DNA of 64,000 nt from Balanoglossus misakiensis (lineage: Eukaryota > Hemichordata). This document shows, piece after piece, positions 21,601 to 32,972 of this stretch. The position numbers and the translations under genes are program-made. Positions within the stretch are counted from its first letter, which is position 1. Every line of letters starts with the position of its first letter. The notes beneath the pieces are model-generated. The model was not told the origin of the DNA. It did no database searches and was given only the letters and a program-made list of their open reading frames with translations. The stretch is taken from assembly GCA_040954595.2 (NCBI GenBank), contig CM082592.2, forward strand, positions 2,294,001 to 2,358,000, given 5' to 3'.

Positions 21601-24600
21601 TCTATTAGTTTGCCTTTTCACTAATCATATTTATTTTTTTTTCTGGTCGAACTGATGGAGTGATTACGGTAAATTCATACATACACACACATACTACATA
21701 GTACATACACACACAAATACATACATACATAAATTGCCATAACAGTTTAATGTGCTCATACTTATGAAAACACAACACACCTCTGCTAAAACACTACAGC
21801 AACTGTGATCAGCAGCCATTGCCAGTTAACCTCATCGAGCTGGAAGGTAAAAATACAACTGATAAGTGATAATGCACCTCTATACCAAATACAGATCTTA
21901 CACATATTGAAATTTTGCATAATATTGTAGCACTTTAAAGTGAAGGGGTCAGCGCGCTGCGATTGTTTGTTGATAGACATTAGAATTCACCTTCAAATCC
22001 CTGAAATTAAATAATTCCTAGAATGAACTAAGCAGCCAACCGTAGCATAGACTGGGCATGGCAGCAACTGAAGATCCTGGTTGTGGTGACTACAGTGAGG
22101 TTTGTGCTGGTATATGAAGGGATATATTCTCATCAAGGGGGACACCCACCCGATGACCGCTTCCCTTTAAACATTGTATGAAAGCACACGTCAGAACAAC
22201 CAAAGCTACTTACATTGGGCTTTTCTGGGGGTTCATCTGGAGGATCTCTTGCCTAGTTCAAATTATACAAAAAAAAATAGAATTAGCAAATCCTTGAAAC
22301 TGAAATGTTGAAAACTGTCAATGTCATGCCATTTCGGTCAATGACACATTTACTGAGCATAGAATGATGGATCAAGGTACATTATAAAACCCAAGATAAG
22401 CACATTTTTAGGACCACAAATAGTTGATCCAAGTTACAAATGGACTTCAAATTATTACTTTAAAATTTTGTTGATCAAAGTCAGAGTAAATGAAGTCCAA
22501 TAACCCGTACCATAATACTTGAATGTGTTATTAGTTTTAGGGGATAAATATATAATTTACTCGAAAATTATAATTATGCAAATTTTCCGACAAAAATACC
22601 AATATTTCCTTTATGTTGCTTTTACTGTTGATGCTCGTGAGCCTATACAGGTTGTTCAAATTTAAAAACATTGTCATAGCCAACCACTAGAGGGCGCTGT
22701 TATGTATTTGAATGCCCATGAATGTGCAACTCGATCGTGCAACTACTTACACCCATGTAACAAATAGCCTTCTCAGGCACTCATAAAATTCATACTAGTA
22801 TTAGCTACATCCCCATTTGCCAGAATGTAGCACAAATTCGTTTGCTTCCATCATTGCAGAATCAGATTGAACAATGCTTAAAAACTTGGACAGAAAACAT
22901 CAGTAAGACAACAAATGAATTGTTACATTAAGTCTGTACAATATGGCTACAGTTACATTCATGATTGCCATGGCATAAAGGTTAGAACTATCATGATCAG
23001 TGGTTCCGTTAATGCAAAATCCTGCGCATTTCAAAATGTCAGACCATAATTACACAAAGATAATGAAGGATGCATACACCGCAAGTGCAAATTTGCAAAT
23101 TGTATTCAGCGAGGCTTACAAGATACGAATAATGCAGAAATGCACAGAAATGTTACAATTTTCACTCAGGCAACATGACATTCATAGATCAAACTTTGTA
23201 ATAATGTACCGGTACGGTGGTGTTCTATTCAGGCTTTCAAATGCCTACCCACTTGAGGCAAGATTGTTATATTTATGCAAAGTAAATTCTGAATGCATAT
23301 TGAAGTATGCAAAGGAAAAATAATCGAACAGAACCTCTGTATCATGTGATTGAACTTGTATGAACATGCAGGATGACAGACATAGGAGGACAGACACTCA
23401 CTTATTGATATGCCAACTTTAAAAGCACATAGTCACTTGCGCCATGTGTGAACAAAATGTGTTTGGCTATTTCTGGGTTACAGATATGGAAAGAGAATTC
23501 AGTTTCAGGTGATCTACAATTGTTGTAAATTACTTACCATGCATCGCAACAAGTCCAATCTTCCCTCTCTAGCACCTAACTGGCGCTGCCTACACCTAAC
23601 TCTCTGTGAATGAAATGGGAAGAATTACTCATCACGGATTATAAAAGACACTTTCAGGAATTGCAGCATGGTGGCAATTATCAAAGTCATTAGTCTAAAT
23701 GCTCAAAGTTTTTATTTTGAAACAATGACATGGAGAAACAGTACAAAATCATTATGTATATCCCTAACAGTGCCAAGTCAGTATGAACTGGTTTGATTTC
23801 CAAGGTGCCTAGAATCCAGGCTCCCAGGCCTGTTAGACTGCCAAGTGCATGTTAATCAGTAGGGCCTATACAAGACCCTCAGACCAATACAGTCAGTGCA
23901 AACCAGTGCGATTTAGTACATTTTACAGGGGGCTCAGACTGCCAACAGTCTTCGGACTGAGCGCGATTCCCATTATCAAAACACCGCAAAGCATGCTGGG
24001 AAATTTCAGCACTCATTGACCTCTGTTATGGCGGCCAAGAACCCAGCGTACGTGGAGAGATTTCAATCCAATTTTTTTCCATGTTTTGAGAGTACTTGAC
24101 AGATTTCGTTATCTTTGTGAAAATTATTGAAATAAAGCAATAAGAGAATCAAAGAGATGAATTCGGTAGATTTGCAAAAAAAAAAATAAAAGAGTTACCT
24201 TTGACCCCTTCTATTTTAGCCTTCAGAGGCATATACCAACTTTGATTTTTTGTGCCTTTTCATCCAAAGCTTCAATGGACGAGAAAAAACGTGGTATATA
24301 CTCTATTTCATTAGAACTTTGTTGGAAACTATCGTATATCATGATCAACGACTGAATAGAGACTGTGGGACGTCTCCAATTGTTGTTGTTAAATTGGCGA
24401 TTTTGTAGCAAAATACCGTGATTTTGCCTTGTCGTAGTAAAAAAAATCCAGACGCAAATGTCATGCAGAGTGTTTATTTTAATCACTCATCACCTCTTAT
24501 GCTCATTTTTTCGTCCAGAAAATCTTGCCCGTAAATTCCACACTTTCTGACAGGGTCTTCCTGGCACACACTGTTTTTGGGTGAAAATGCAGTGATTTGT

Positions 24601-26520
24601 TTGATTTTTTGTGCCTTTTCATCCAAAGAGTGAAAACTATTCAAACTCGAATTTCTGAGGTCATAGATACTGTATTGTTATCGATATTTTGGTTATGAAT
24701 GTTTGTGGGCCTTCAATCAATAATTTATCAGATACGACCGTCCGCAGTGCCCAAAATACTTACGATACATGTTGTTATTTCGTAATCACACCGATCGAAC
24801 ACAGATACCTCATGTGGATACAAGCACCATGTCGTTTTTCAACGGTTTTGTGAATTTAACACCAATTTCAAGGGAAGTACTTGCAGTCATGTATCCCGCA
24901 ATCAGCCAAAATAAGACTCCAACAGCGAAAAAAGAGACGCATCTGGAACAAACACGCATATTTACTTCCTCTGACTTCCGTAAGAACCGCGATTACATGC
25001 AGAATTACCCCACTAGAGCCCATGTGTGTACCCTAATCACATGAGTCAGTCTCTGACACAGAGATATCAACGCCCCTTTCATGACGTTCAAGCCTGATGA
25101 CAGCATCATTGATCAATGGGTGGGTAGATATACTCATAACTGACATGATCTTATATATAAATATTCAGATATTTGTTTACAACAAACTTAGATGTATCTA
25201 AAGCGTGAAGCATTGCCTTTCTTGGCGGGAGATTGACGCATGTTGTTTACGTTACCATGGCGCCATAGAAATAGTAACGCTATTTAGCATATCACGTGCA
25301 CTAAATGACACCCACTGGTTGGCGTATTCAAAAGGTCATAAAATTTTGGGGTCATCAGTCGGCAGACTGAAAGTCATTGAGGAATTGTGGTTTCTCGTCA
25401 TTCAATTGAGGTTCATTGGTCAGAGAAAGTCGTCTGGGAATCGGCAGGTTTCGCTGCTTGCTGCATATGCTGAGATATTGCACCAGCACCATTTTAGCAA
25501 CCACGATCTGTCAAATTTTGGTCAGTTCCATAGGCATTGCCATGCAATTGCAGTGCGGGGCTGGTAAATTCAAGTGTTGATGTTTTTTCCGAGTTAATTT
25601 TTGTAAAAAAATCACGTCGGTTTTTGGATTTGTCACAGCGAGTAAGGAACTTAATGTCAGTTCTTTGTTAAAAGCTAAGCTCGCTGGATTTTTTTCTGTT
25701 GGAGACACTGCGACTTGTAATTTTTGTTTCCGACCGTAATTTTCCGGACACTCGACAGCGTAGTCAGCCTTTTTGAATACTTAATGAGTGATAATGGACA
25801 CGCCCACTTTGCGCGCTCAGTCCGAAGACTGCAAGTGTGTCTAAGTATGTATGAGAGCCATGTCAAGACAGTCAAAATATGTTATATACTAGGTCACATG
25901 ATATTATGGCCATTAAAAGAATCAATTTTTTACCCCATTTTACTTTAGAAAAATGCTGGCTGATTGCTGGTTGCCATGAGTGTATCACTTGAGAAGACTT
26001 TGCAGTATTGTTCAAGAGAGTGTTGGCAGTCTATGGTGTGACAATCCATGACAAAATTACAACTCCTCATTTTGCTATTCTTATTTCTATTCAACATTCC
26101 ATTTCTTAGTTCAAAATTTGATTTCAAAATTCAACATTCCATTTTTCAGTGCAACGATTCGATTTCACAACTTTGACTTACAGATAGTCGGATTGAATCT
26201 GGCGTCTGCGTATTCACGCATGTAGAATTTCTTCATTCAGAATTGGAATTTTACATTGTCAGCATAATTGGGATTTTTCATAGTCAGCGACATTCAGAAA
26301 TCTGTTCCAACAGAAATTCTACATGCGTGAATACGCAGACGCCTTGATAAAATTGTCATCAACTTCTCGGTTATCGGTAATATTAAACCCCAAAGTTCCA
26401 AACTAAATATATTTGTTTGTAAATTCTAAATTGTATTTCAAAATTAACTTACCTTAAAGCTCTCTTCGGTTCGCTGGAGCCGGATTGTTCTGAACTTTGC
26501 GGAATGGTATTCCCACATAT
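18662..26520 (-). CDS. Unrecognised multi-exon gene, charged/coiled-coil-like protein (internal part)
   Basis: Five exons with AG acceptors and GT donors and compatible phases, in transcript order: 26453-26520, 23538-23603, 22214-22252, 20038-20232, 18662-18793. The first begins with two bases that complete a codon, then MWEYHSAKFRTIRLQRTEES. The third is a 13-residue linker (ARDPPDEPPEKPN). The fourth and fifth are rich in K, E, Q and L with spacing typical of coiled coils (IEEVTEIFCSRKMLLLKQQA; HFEQMVEALTAFSQKARVLK). The fourth exon is out of frame by one base near 20127, after which its phase matches exon five. Both ends of the gene are missing: the 5' part would lie above 26520 and the 3' part below 18662. 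I do not recognise the family. Composition would suit a cytoskeletal or axonemal protein, but that is a guess. Confidence 0.6.
18828..18990 (+). mobile_element. TTTTCGCGAG-family MITE, copy 1 (right end replaced)
   Basis: Begins TACTGTAAAACATG and shares the GATATCGAGAGAGGCCACTG core and the TTATTGCTCGCGAAAATAA right subterminal region with the full-length copies at 47252-47461 and 52056-52264. Its right terminus is lost where the TGTGAGAACA hairpin cluster starts. Confidence 0.85.
18991..19402. repeat. Cluster of nested hairpins built on a GTGTGAGAA motif
   Basis: Three inverted repeats are visible. Hairpin 1 pairs 18991-19006 with 19015-19030. Hairpin 2 pairs 19031-19043 with 19045-19057 around one base. 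A larger one pairs 19272-19302 with 19362-19390 and encloses a further TGTCCCACA/TGTGGGACA pair. CTCACAC or GTGTGAG recurs throughout. It looks like a foldback element or nested insertions; the family is not recognised. Confidence 0.75.
20038..20232 (-). CDS. Exon of the coiled-coil gene with an apparent 1-base frameshift
   Basis: The exon is bounded by TTCCTCAG at the acceptor and AG|GTAGGTG at the donor. It reads 41 codons from the upstream phase and then meets TGA. Ignoring one base of the GATTGA around 20127, it continues as EQNEAMLMDFTKLAQMFETL and reaches the donor in exactly the phase needed by 18662-18793. This is either a sequencing or assembly indel or a real inactivating mutation. 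Similar amino-acid character on both sides of the break argues that the whole exon was once read in one frame. Confidence 0.6.
20430..20632 (+). repeat. CATC/CATA/CACG microsatellite, left block
   Basis: Interrupted tetranucleotide repeat. The open frames on both strands, rich in Y-I-H-T or M-Y-V-C, are translations of the tetranucleotide and are not genes. Confidence 0.95.
20638..21148. mobile_element. MITE-like element inside a CATA microsatellite
   Basis: Starts AGGGCTTGCGTTTG and ends in the near-complement AACGCGAGCCCT; the subterminal regions are rich in TTGCGTG/CACGCAA. Tetranucleotide CATA repeats lie directly outside both ends. The roughly 510-bp interior has no gene. A target duplication cannot be read because the target is itself repetitive. 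Confidence 0.6.
21149..21374 (+). repeat. CATA/CATG microsatellite, right block
   Basis: Continues the tetranucleotide tract of 20430-20632 after the inserted element. Confidence 0.95.
21670..21732 (+). repeat. CATA/CACA microsatellite
   Basis: Short, interrupted tract in the intron between exons 20038-20232 and 22214-22252. Confidence 0.75.
23947..25834. repeat. Distant inverted pair, possible decayed DNA element
   Basis: CAGTCTTCGGACTGAGCGCG near 23951 has its exact reverse complement near 25813, in the intron between exons 23538-23603 and 26453-26520. Between them a 28-bp direct repeat (TTGATTTTTTGTGCCTTTTC, then ATCCAAAG) occurs at about 24240 and 24605. No clear target duplication or transposase was found, so a single element spanning this interval is only a possibility. 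Confidence 0.4.
26201..26343. mobile_element. 143-bp MITE with perfect inverted repeats
   Basis: The first 31 bases (GGCGTCTGCGTATTCACGCA, then TGTAGAATTTC) are exactly complementary to the last 31. The interior is short and AT-rich with no coding. The target duplication is not clear. It lies 110 bp below the 26453-26520 exon, in its intron. Confidence 0.85.
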
Positions 26521-28352
26521 CTAAAAAAAAAAAAATAATGAAATGACATCAAGGATGATAAATAACAAATTTCATTATTTCAAATAAAGTGGAATCATAC
26601 CACAGGTCTGTTTCCTCGTTTTCATGTAAGCTTACTTGCAAATTAAATATTGATAGCGGTGTCAATTGTCCAGGTCTGAGACAGTAAATTGTACTAGTTT
26701 ACTGGTTATAATGAGGAATTACAGGCCCACCATTATAATCACAACTTGAAGCTGTCTAAGAGAGCGAACATTATTTATTTAGGGCCTGAAGAGGTGTTGG
26801 AGGAATTTCACCAGTCACATATGCATGCCAAACCAGGCCTGTTGCTGGATTATAACCAAAGGTGTAAACATACAGTTACTGCAGCCCCATCGCGACCATC
26901 GTGCCATGTGCCTTTGCTCACAAGGTTAAACCTCGAGCTACGGTTCTGCAGTTGCGTTTGGGTTTAGTCGTGTATCACATCATATCGTGGCTGAAAACTG
27001 TATTCTACCTGTCTCATCATTGCTTGGGCCATGACTCCTTGATTCAGCTCGACATGACTCAAGTAGAAGACACAATAAATCAATATAAATATTACTTCTG
27101 GTCGACGCACCGACACTCGAGTGTCATGGCGCTCGAGTGCTTTTGTGACAGGCCAAAGGTCAACCCTGTTGAGGGCGTGCTCCGGTTATAATATTATAAT
27201 ACTGTACTATAATAATTTTCATGTTGAAAATGAACTGCGGACGGGAACGTGGGCCTGCACTGGTCGATACCATATTATTTATGAGATTGTCAATGCCGAC
27301 AACCTAGTTTAACATGTGCGTCTGCAAAATAGTCCGAGTAATGCTACAAAGTGAAACGAACTGCACCACACAGTCATTGCAGCTTGTTCAACGCCAGGAA
27401 ATTAAAATACAAACAGCTGGCAGAAAACTTGGTGTGTTTTCGTTTGGATATTCTAAGAATGGAAAACATATCGCTCGAGGGCACTAGCTGAGCTCCGTCA
27501 TCATTCAGTGTATGTGAAAAATAGCCCTTAAGTATAGAGGAGTGACACTATAAAAATAATGGCGGCTGGACAGCGAAAGACACTAATAAATATTTCCAAA
27601 CGTGGTTAGCAGAAAAGTGGAGTTCGCTCAGTTGTCAATCGTGGCAAATGCTGTAGACACGGAGCAAGTACGCGAGAATACTAATGCGAGAATATTGGTA
27701 AAATTGAAAGTCTTGTCACTTCTCTTTAGAAGTTGCTGGTTGTTTATTCTCCTTACTAAGCATTTTTTCGATCGCTAATAAATTGCATGGGGTTAAAACG
27801 TGCTTGGTTTTGAAATTCAAGGCCGTGAGATTAGTCGATCATAATAAAAAATAAAAACTACCAAGGCAACAATTTTCTGTTGTCCCCATGGGTGAACATA
27901 TCTCGAAATTCAGCGCGTTGGCTATTCAATTGTTGTCTACCATTCAATTTAATTCATTTGACTGAGTTATGTGTAGACCTAAACGTTCATGAAAATGACA
28001 ATAGCAGACGCGGGTTTTCCTATGGGAAAAGACAAATTGAAAGCGCTTGTACAGATTGTAATTTATACTCGGTTGGCTGCTGTCTTCCACGTGGGTCTAT
28101 TCATGGTGTAAGGTGTGCCTCAATACTTTCTATTTCATTCGACGCTAATGTTTAGACCATGTAATTAGTTCTACTGTATGGAGATAGTCAATTATAGAGG
28201 CCCTGGTCTGCCTTTAGGGTTCATGTAAATCTTGACATTCTTATGATAGCAATTGGTCCGACTTGCTACTTTGAACCATGTATTGTTTTGGCATTTCTGC
28301 ACTCAATGTCGAATACGCCCGGCTGCGATTATTCCAACACGTAGGCCTAACT
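26521..28352. other. Stretch before the large satellite, no gene seen
   Basis: A CTCGAGTG/CACTCGAG palindrome cluster is visible at about 27112-27142. If the coiled-coil gene continues upstream, its next exon should lie here or beyond the satellite, but I could not identify it. Confidence 0.35.
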
Positions 28353-28367
28353 CATATTCCGTTGTGA

Positions 28368-29385
28368 TGCGTAGAACACACTGGCCTGAGCGAATAAGAA
28401 AGTTTTCCGGTAGACTCTGTAGATCGACGGTTTGTTCTAAAATATCCATGGATGCTTCCAAACACCGTCTCGTTATTTGCATATTCCGTTGTGATGCGAG
28501 AACACACAGGCCTGAGCGAATAAGAAAGTTTTCCGGTAGACTCTGTAGATCGACGGTTTGTTCTAAAATATCCATGGATGCTTCCAAACACCGTCTCGTT
28601 ATTTGCATATTCCGTTGTGATGCGAGAACACACTGCTGGCCTGAGCGAATAAGAAAGTTTTCCGGTAGACTCTGTAGATCGACGGTTTGTTCTCAAATAT
28701 CCATGGATGCTTCCAAACACCGTCTCGTTATTTGCATATTCCGTTGTGATGCGTAGAACACACTGGCCTGAGCGAATAAGAAAGTTTTCCGGTAGACTCT
28801 GTAGATCGACTGTTTGTTCTAAAATATCCATGGATGCTTCCAAACACCGTCTCGTTATTTGCATATTCCGTTGTGATGCGTAGAACACACTGGCCTGAGC
28901 GAATAAGAAAGTTTTCCGGTAGACTCTGTAGATCGACGGTTTGTTCTAAAATATCCATGGATGCTTCCAAACACCGTCTCGTTATTTGCATATTCCGTTG
29001 TGATGCGAGAACACACAGGCCTGAGCGAATAAGAAAGTTTTCCGGTAGACTCTGTAGATCGACGGTTTGTTCTAAAATATCCATGGATGCTTCCAAACAC
29101 CGTCTCGTTATTTGCATATTCCGTTGTGATGCGAGAACACACTGCTGGCCTGAGCGAATAAGAAAGTTTTCCGGTAGACTCTGTAGATCGACGGTTTGTT
29201 CTCAAATATCCATGGATGCTTCCAAACACCGTCTCGTTATTTGCATATTCCGTTGTGATGCGTAGAACACACTGGCCTGAGCGAATAAGAAAGTTTTCCG
29301 GTAGACTCTGTAGATCGACTGTTTGTTCTAAAATATCCATGGATGCTTCCAAACACCGTCTCGTTATTTGCATATTCCGTTGTGA
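28368..29385 (+). repeat. Four-unit higher-order repeat, two copies of about 509 bp
   Basis: The unit types follow the order GCGTAGAACACACTGG, GCGAGAACACACAGG, GCGAGAACACACTGCTGG, GCGTAGAACACACTGG from 28368, and repeat in the same order from 28877. The fourth unit of each carries GACTGTTTG. This indicates block duplication of four monomers. Confidence 0.85.
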
Positions 29386-30762
29386 TGCGTAGAACACACT
29401 GGCCTGAGCGAATAAGAAAGTTTTCCGGTAGACTCTGTAGATCGACTGTTTGTTCTAAAATATCCATGGATGCTTCCAAACACCGTCTCGTTATTTGCAT
29501 ATTCCGTTGTGATGCGTAGAACACACTGGCCTGAGCGAATAAGAAAGTTTTCCGGTAGACTCTGTAGATCGACTGTTTGTTCTAAAATATCCATGGATGC
29601 TTCCAAACACCGTCTCGTTATTTGCATATTCCGTTGTGATGCGTAGAACACACAGGCCTGAGCGAATAAGAAAGTTTTCCGGTAGACTCTGTAGATCGAC
29701 TGTTTGTTCTAATATATCCATGGATGCTTCCAAACACCGTCTCGTTATTTGCATATTCCGTTGTGATGCGTAGAACACACTGGCCTGAGCGAATAAGAAA
29801 GTTTTCCGGTAGACTCTGTAGATCGACTATTTGTTCTAAAATATCTATGGATGCTTCCAAACACCGTCTCGTTATTTGCATATTCCGTTGTGATGCGAGA
29901 ACACACAGGCCTGAGCGAATAAGAAAGTTTTCCGGTAGACTCTGTAGATCGACTGTTTGTTCTAAAATATCCATGGATGCTTCCAAACACTGTCTCGTTA
30001 TTTGCATATTCCGTTGTGATGCGAGAACACACAGGCCTGAGCGAATAAGAAAGTTTTCCGGTAGACTCTGTAGATCGACGGTTTGTTCTAAAATATCCAT
30101 GGATGCTTCCAAACACTGTCTCGTTATTTGCATATTCCGTTGTGATGCGTAGAACACACAGGCCTGAGCGAATAAGAAAGTTTTCCGGTAGACTCTGTAG
30201 ATCGACTGTTTGTTCTAAAATATCTATGGATGCTTCCAAACACCGTCTCGTTATTTGCATATTCCATTGTGATGCGTAGAACACACTGGCCTGAGCGAAT
30301 AAGAAAGTTTTCCGGTAGACTCTGTAGATCGACGGTTTGTTCTAAAATATCCATGGATGCTTCCAAACACTGTCTCGTTATTTGCATATTCCGTTGTGAT
30401 GCGTAGAACACACAGGCCTGAGCGAATAAGAAAGTTTTCCGGTAGACTCTGTAGATCGACTGTTTGTTCTAAAATATCCATGGATGCTTCCAAACACTGT
30501 CTCGTTATTTGCATATTCCGTTGTGATGCGTAGAACACACAGGCCTGAGCGAATAAGAAAGTTTTCCGGTAGACTCTGTAGATCGACGGTTTGTTCTAAA
30601 ATATCCATGGATGCTTCCAAACACTGTCTCGTTATTTGCATATTCCGTTGTGATGCGTAGAACACACAGGCCTGAGCGAATAAGAAAGTTTTCCGGTAGA
30701 CTCTGTAGATCGACGGTTTGTTCTAAAATATCCATGGATGCTTCCAAACACTGTCTCGTTAT

Positions 30763-31059
30763 TCTTTACTATCAATCACGTGATCTGGCAATGTGTCACA
30801 TGGCGCAGTCATTTCCAGATGACGGGCAAGCAATATTTCGGCATCCAGTAAAAGTTTTTCAGAGTATGTTTTTACTTTAGAACCGCCAAACACATAACAT
30901 GTATCGGGTATGTTGCCTCATCAGCCTCATTGCATTTCGTCTGCACAGTCTTTGTCTGCACCACGTAAGTCCACGTTGCTGAAGTTGCCCGTCATCTGGA
31001 AATCTGAACGCGAACGTAACTGCCACCTGAACGCGTCTGACGTCATTTGATAGCGAAGA
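30763..31059 (+). mobile_element. 297-bp insert X, plus orientation (pair 1)
   Basis: Starts TCTTTACTATCA and ends TGATAGCGAAGA, an imperfect terminal inverted repeat of about 12 bp. Internal inverted segments (TTTCCAGATGACGGGCAA and its complement) add foldback character. Flanks are AT on both sides, consistent with a 2-bp duplication of the satellite sequence GTTATTTGC, or with none if the ends are placed one base out. It has no recognisable gene and is probably a MITE. Confidence 0.8.
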
Positions 31060-31315
31060 ATTTGCATATTCCGTTGTGATGCGTAGAACACACAGGCCTG
31101 AGCGAATAAGAAAGTTTTCCGGTAGACTCTGTAGATCGACGGTTTGTTCTAAAATATCCATGGATGCTTCCAAACACTGTCTCGTTATTTGCATATTCCG
31201 TTGTGATGCGTAGAACACACTGGCCTGAGCGAATAAGAAAGTTTTCCGGTAGACTCTGTAGATCGACGGTTTGTTCTAAAATATCCATGGATGCTTCCAA
31301 ACACTGTCTCGTTAT

Positions 31316-31612
31316 TCTTCGCTATCAAATGACGTCAGACGCGTTCAGGTGGCAGTTACGTTCGCATTCAAATTTCCAGATGACGGGCAACTTCAGCAAC
31401 GTGGACTTACGTGGTGCAGACAAAGACTGTGCAGACGAAATGCAATGAGGCTGATGAGGCAACATACCCGATACATGTTATGTGTTTGGCAGTTCTAAAG
31501 TAAAAACATACTCGGAAAAACTTTTACTGGATGCCGAAATATTGCTTGCCCGTCATCTGGAAATGACTGCGCCATGGGACACATTGCCAGATCACGTGAT
31601 TGATAGTAAAGA
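31316..31612 (-). mobile_element. 297-bp insert X, minus orientation (pair 1)
   Basis: Reverse complement of 30763-31059 with five single-base differences, at the same position of the 127-bp unit. Exactly two satellite units (254 bp plus the 2-bp duplication) separate it from the plus copy. Confidence 0.8.
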
Positions 31613-32122
31613 ATTTGCATATTCCATTGTGATGCGTAGAACACACTGGCCTGAGCGAATAAGAAAGTTTTCCGGTAGACTCTGTAGATCGACGGTTTGT
31701 TCTAAAATATCCATGGATGCTTCCAAACACTGTCTCGTTATTTGCATATTCCGTTGTGATGCGTAGAACACACAGGCCTGAGCGAATAAGAAAGTTTTCC
31801 GGTAGACTCTGTAGATCGACTGTTTGTTCTAAAATATCCATGGATGCTTCCAAACACTGTCTCGTTATTTGCATATTCCGTTGTGATGCGTAGAACACAC
31901 AGGCCTGAGCGAATAAGAAAGTTTTCCGGTAGACTCTGTAGATCGACGGTTTGTTCTAAAATATCCATGGATGCTTCCAAACACTGTCTCGTTATTTGCA
32001 TATTCCGTTGTGATGCGTAGAACACACAGGCCTGAGCGAATAAGAAAGTTTTCCGGTAGACTCTGTAGATCGACGGTTTGTTCTAAAATATCCATGGATG
32101 CTTCCAAACACTGTCTCGTTAT

Positions 32123-32419
32123 TCTTTACTATCAATCACGTGATCTGGCAATGTGTCACATGGCGCAGTCATTTCCAGATGACGGGCAAGCAATATTTCG
32201 GCATCCAGTAAAAGTTTTTCAGAGTATGTTTTTACTTTAGAACCGCCAAACACATAACATGTATCGGGTATGTTGCCTCATCAGCCTCATTGCATTTCGT
32301 CTGCACAGTCTTTGTCTGCACCACGTAAGTCCACGTTGCTGAAGTTGCCCGTCATCTGGAAATCTGAACGCGAACGTAACTGCCACCTGAACGCGTCTGA
32401 CGTCATTTGATAGCGAAGA
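32123..32419 (+). mobile_element. 297-bp insert X, plus orientation (pair 2)
   Basis: Offset of 1360 bp from the first plus copy, apparently identical in sequence. This indicates that the pair was copied as a block. Confidence 0.8.
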
Positions 32420-32675
32420 ATTTGCATATTCCGTTGTGATGCGTAGAACACACAGGCCTGAGCGAATAAGAAAGTTTTCCGGTAGACTCTGTAGATCGAC
32501 GGTTTGTTCTAAAATATCCATGGATGCTTCCAAACACTGTCTCGTTATTTGCATATTCCGTTGTGATGCGTAGAACACACTGGCCTGAGCGAATAAGAAA
32601 GTTTTCCGGTAGACTCTGTAGATCGACGGTTTGTTCTAAAATATCCATGGATGCTTCCAAACACTGTCTCGTTAT

Positions 32676-32972
32676 TCTTCGCTATCAAATGACGTCAGAC
32701 GCGTTCAGGTGGCAGTTACGTTCGCATTCAAATTTCCAGATGACGGGCAACTTCAGCAACGTGGACTTACGTGGTGCAGACAAAGACTGTGCAGACGAAA
32801 TGCAATGAGGCTGATGAGGCAACATACCCGATACATGTTATGTGTTTGGCAGTTCTAAAGTAAAAACATACTCGGAAAAACTTTTACTGGATGCCGAAAT
32901 ATTGCTTGCCCGTCATCTGGAAATGACTGCGCCATGGGACACATTGCCAGATCACGTGATTGATAGTAAAGA
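32676..32972 (-). mobile_element. 297-bp insert X, minus orientation (pair 2)
   Basis: Offset of 1360 bp from 31316-31612, apparently identical. Confidence 0.8.
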
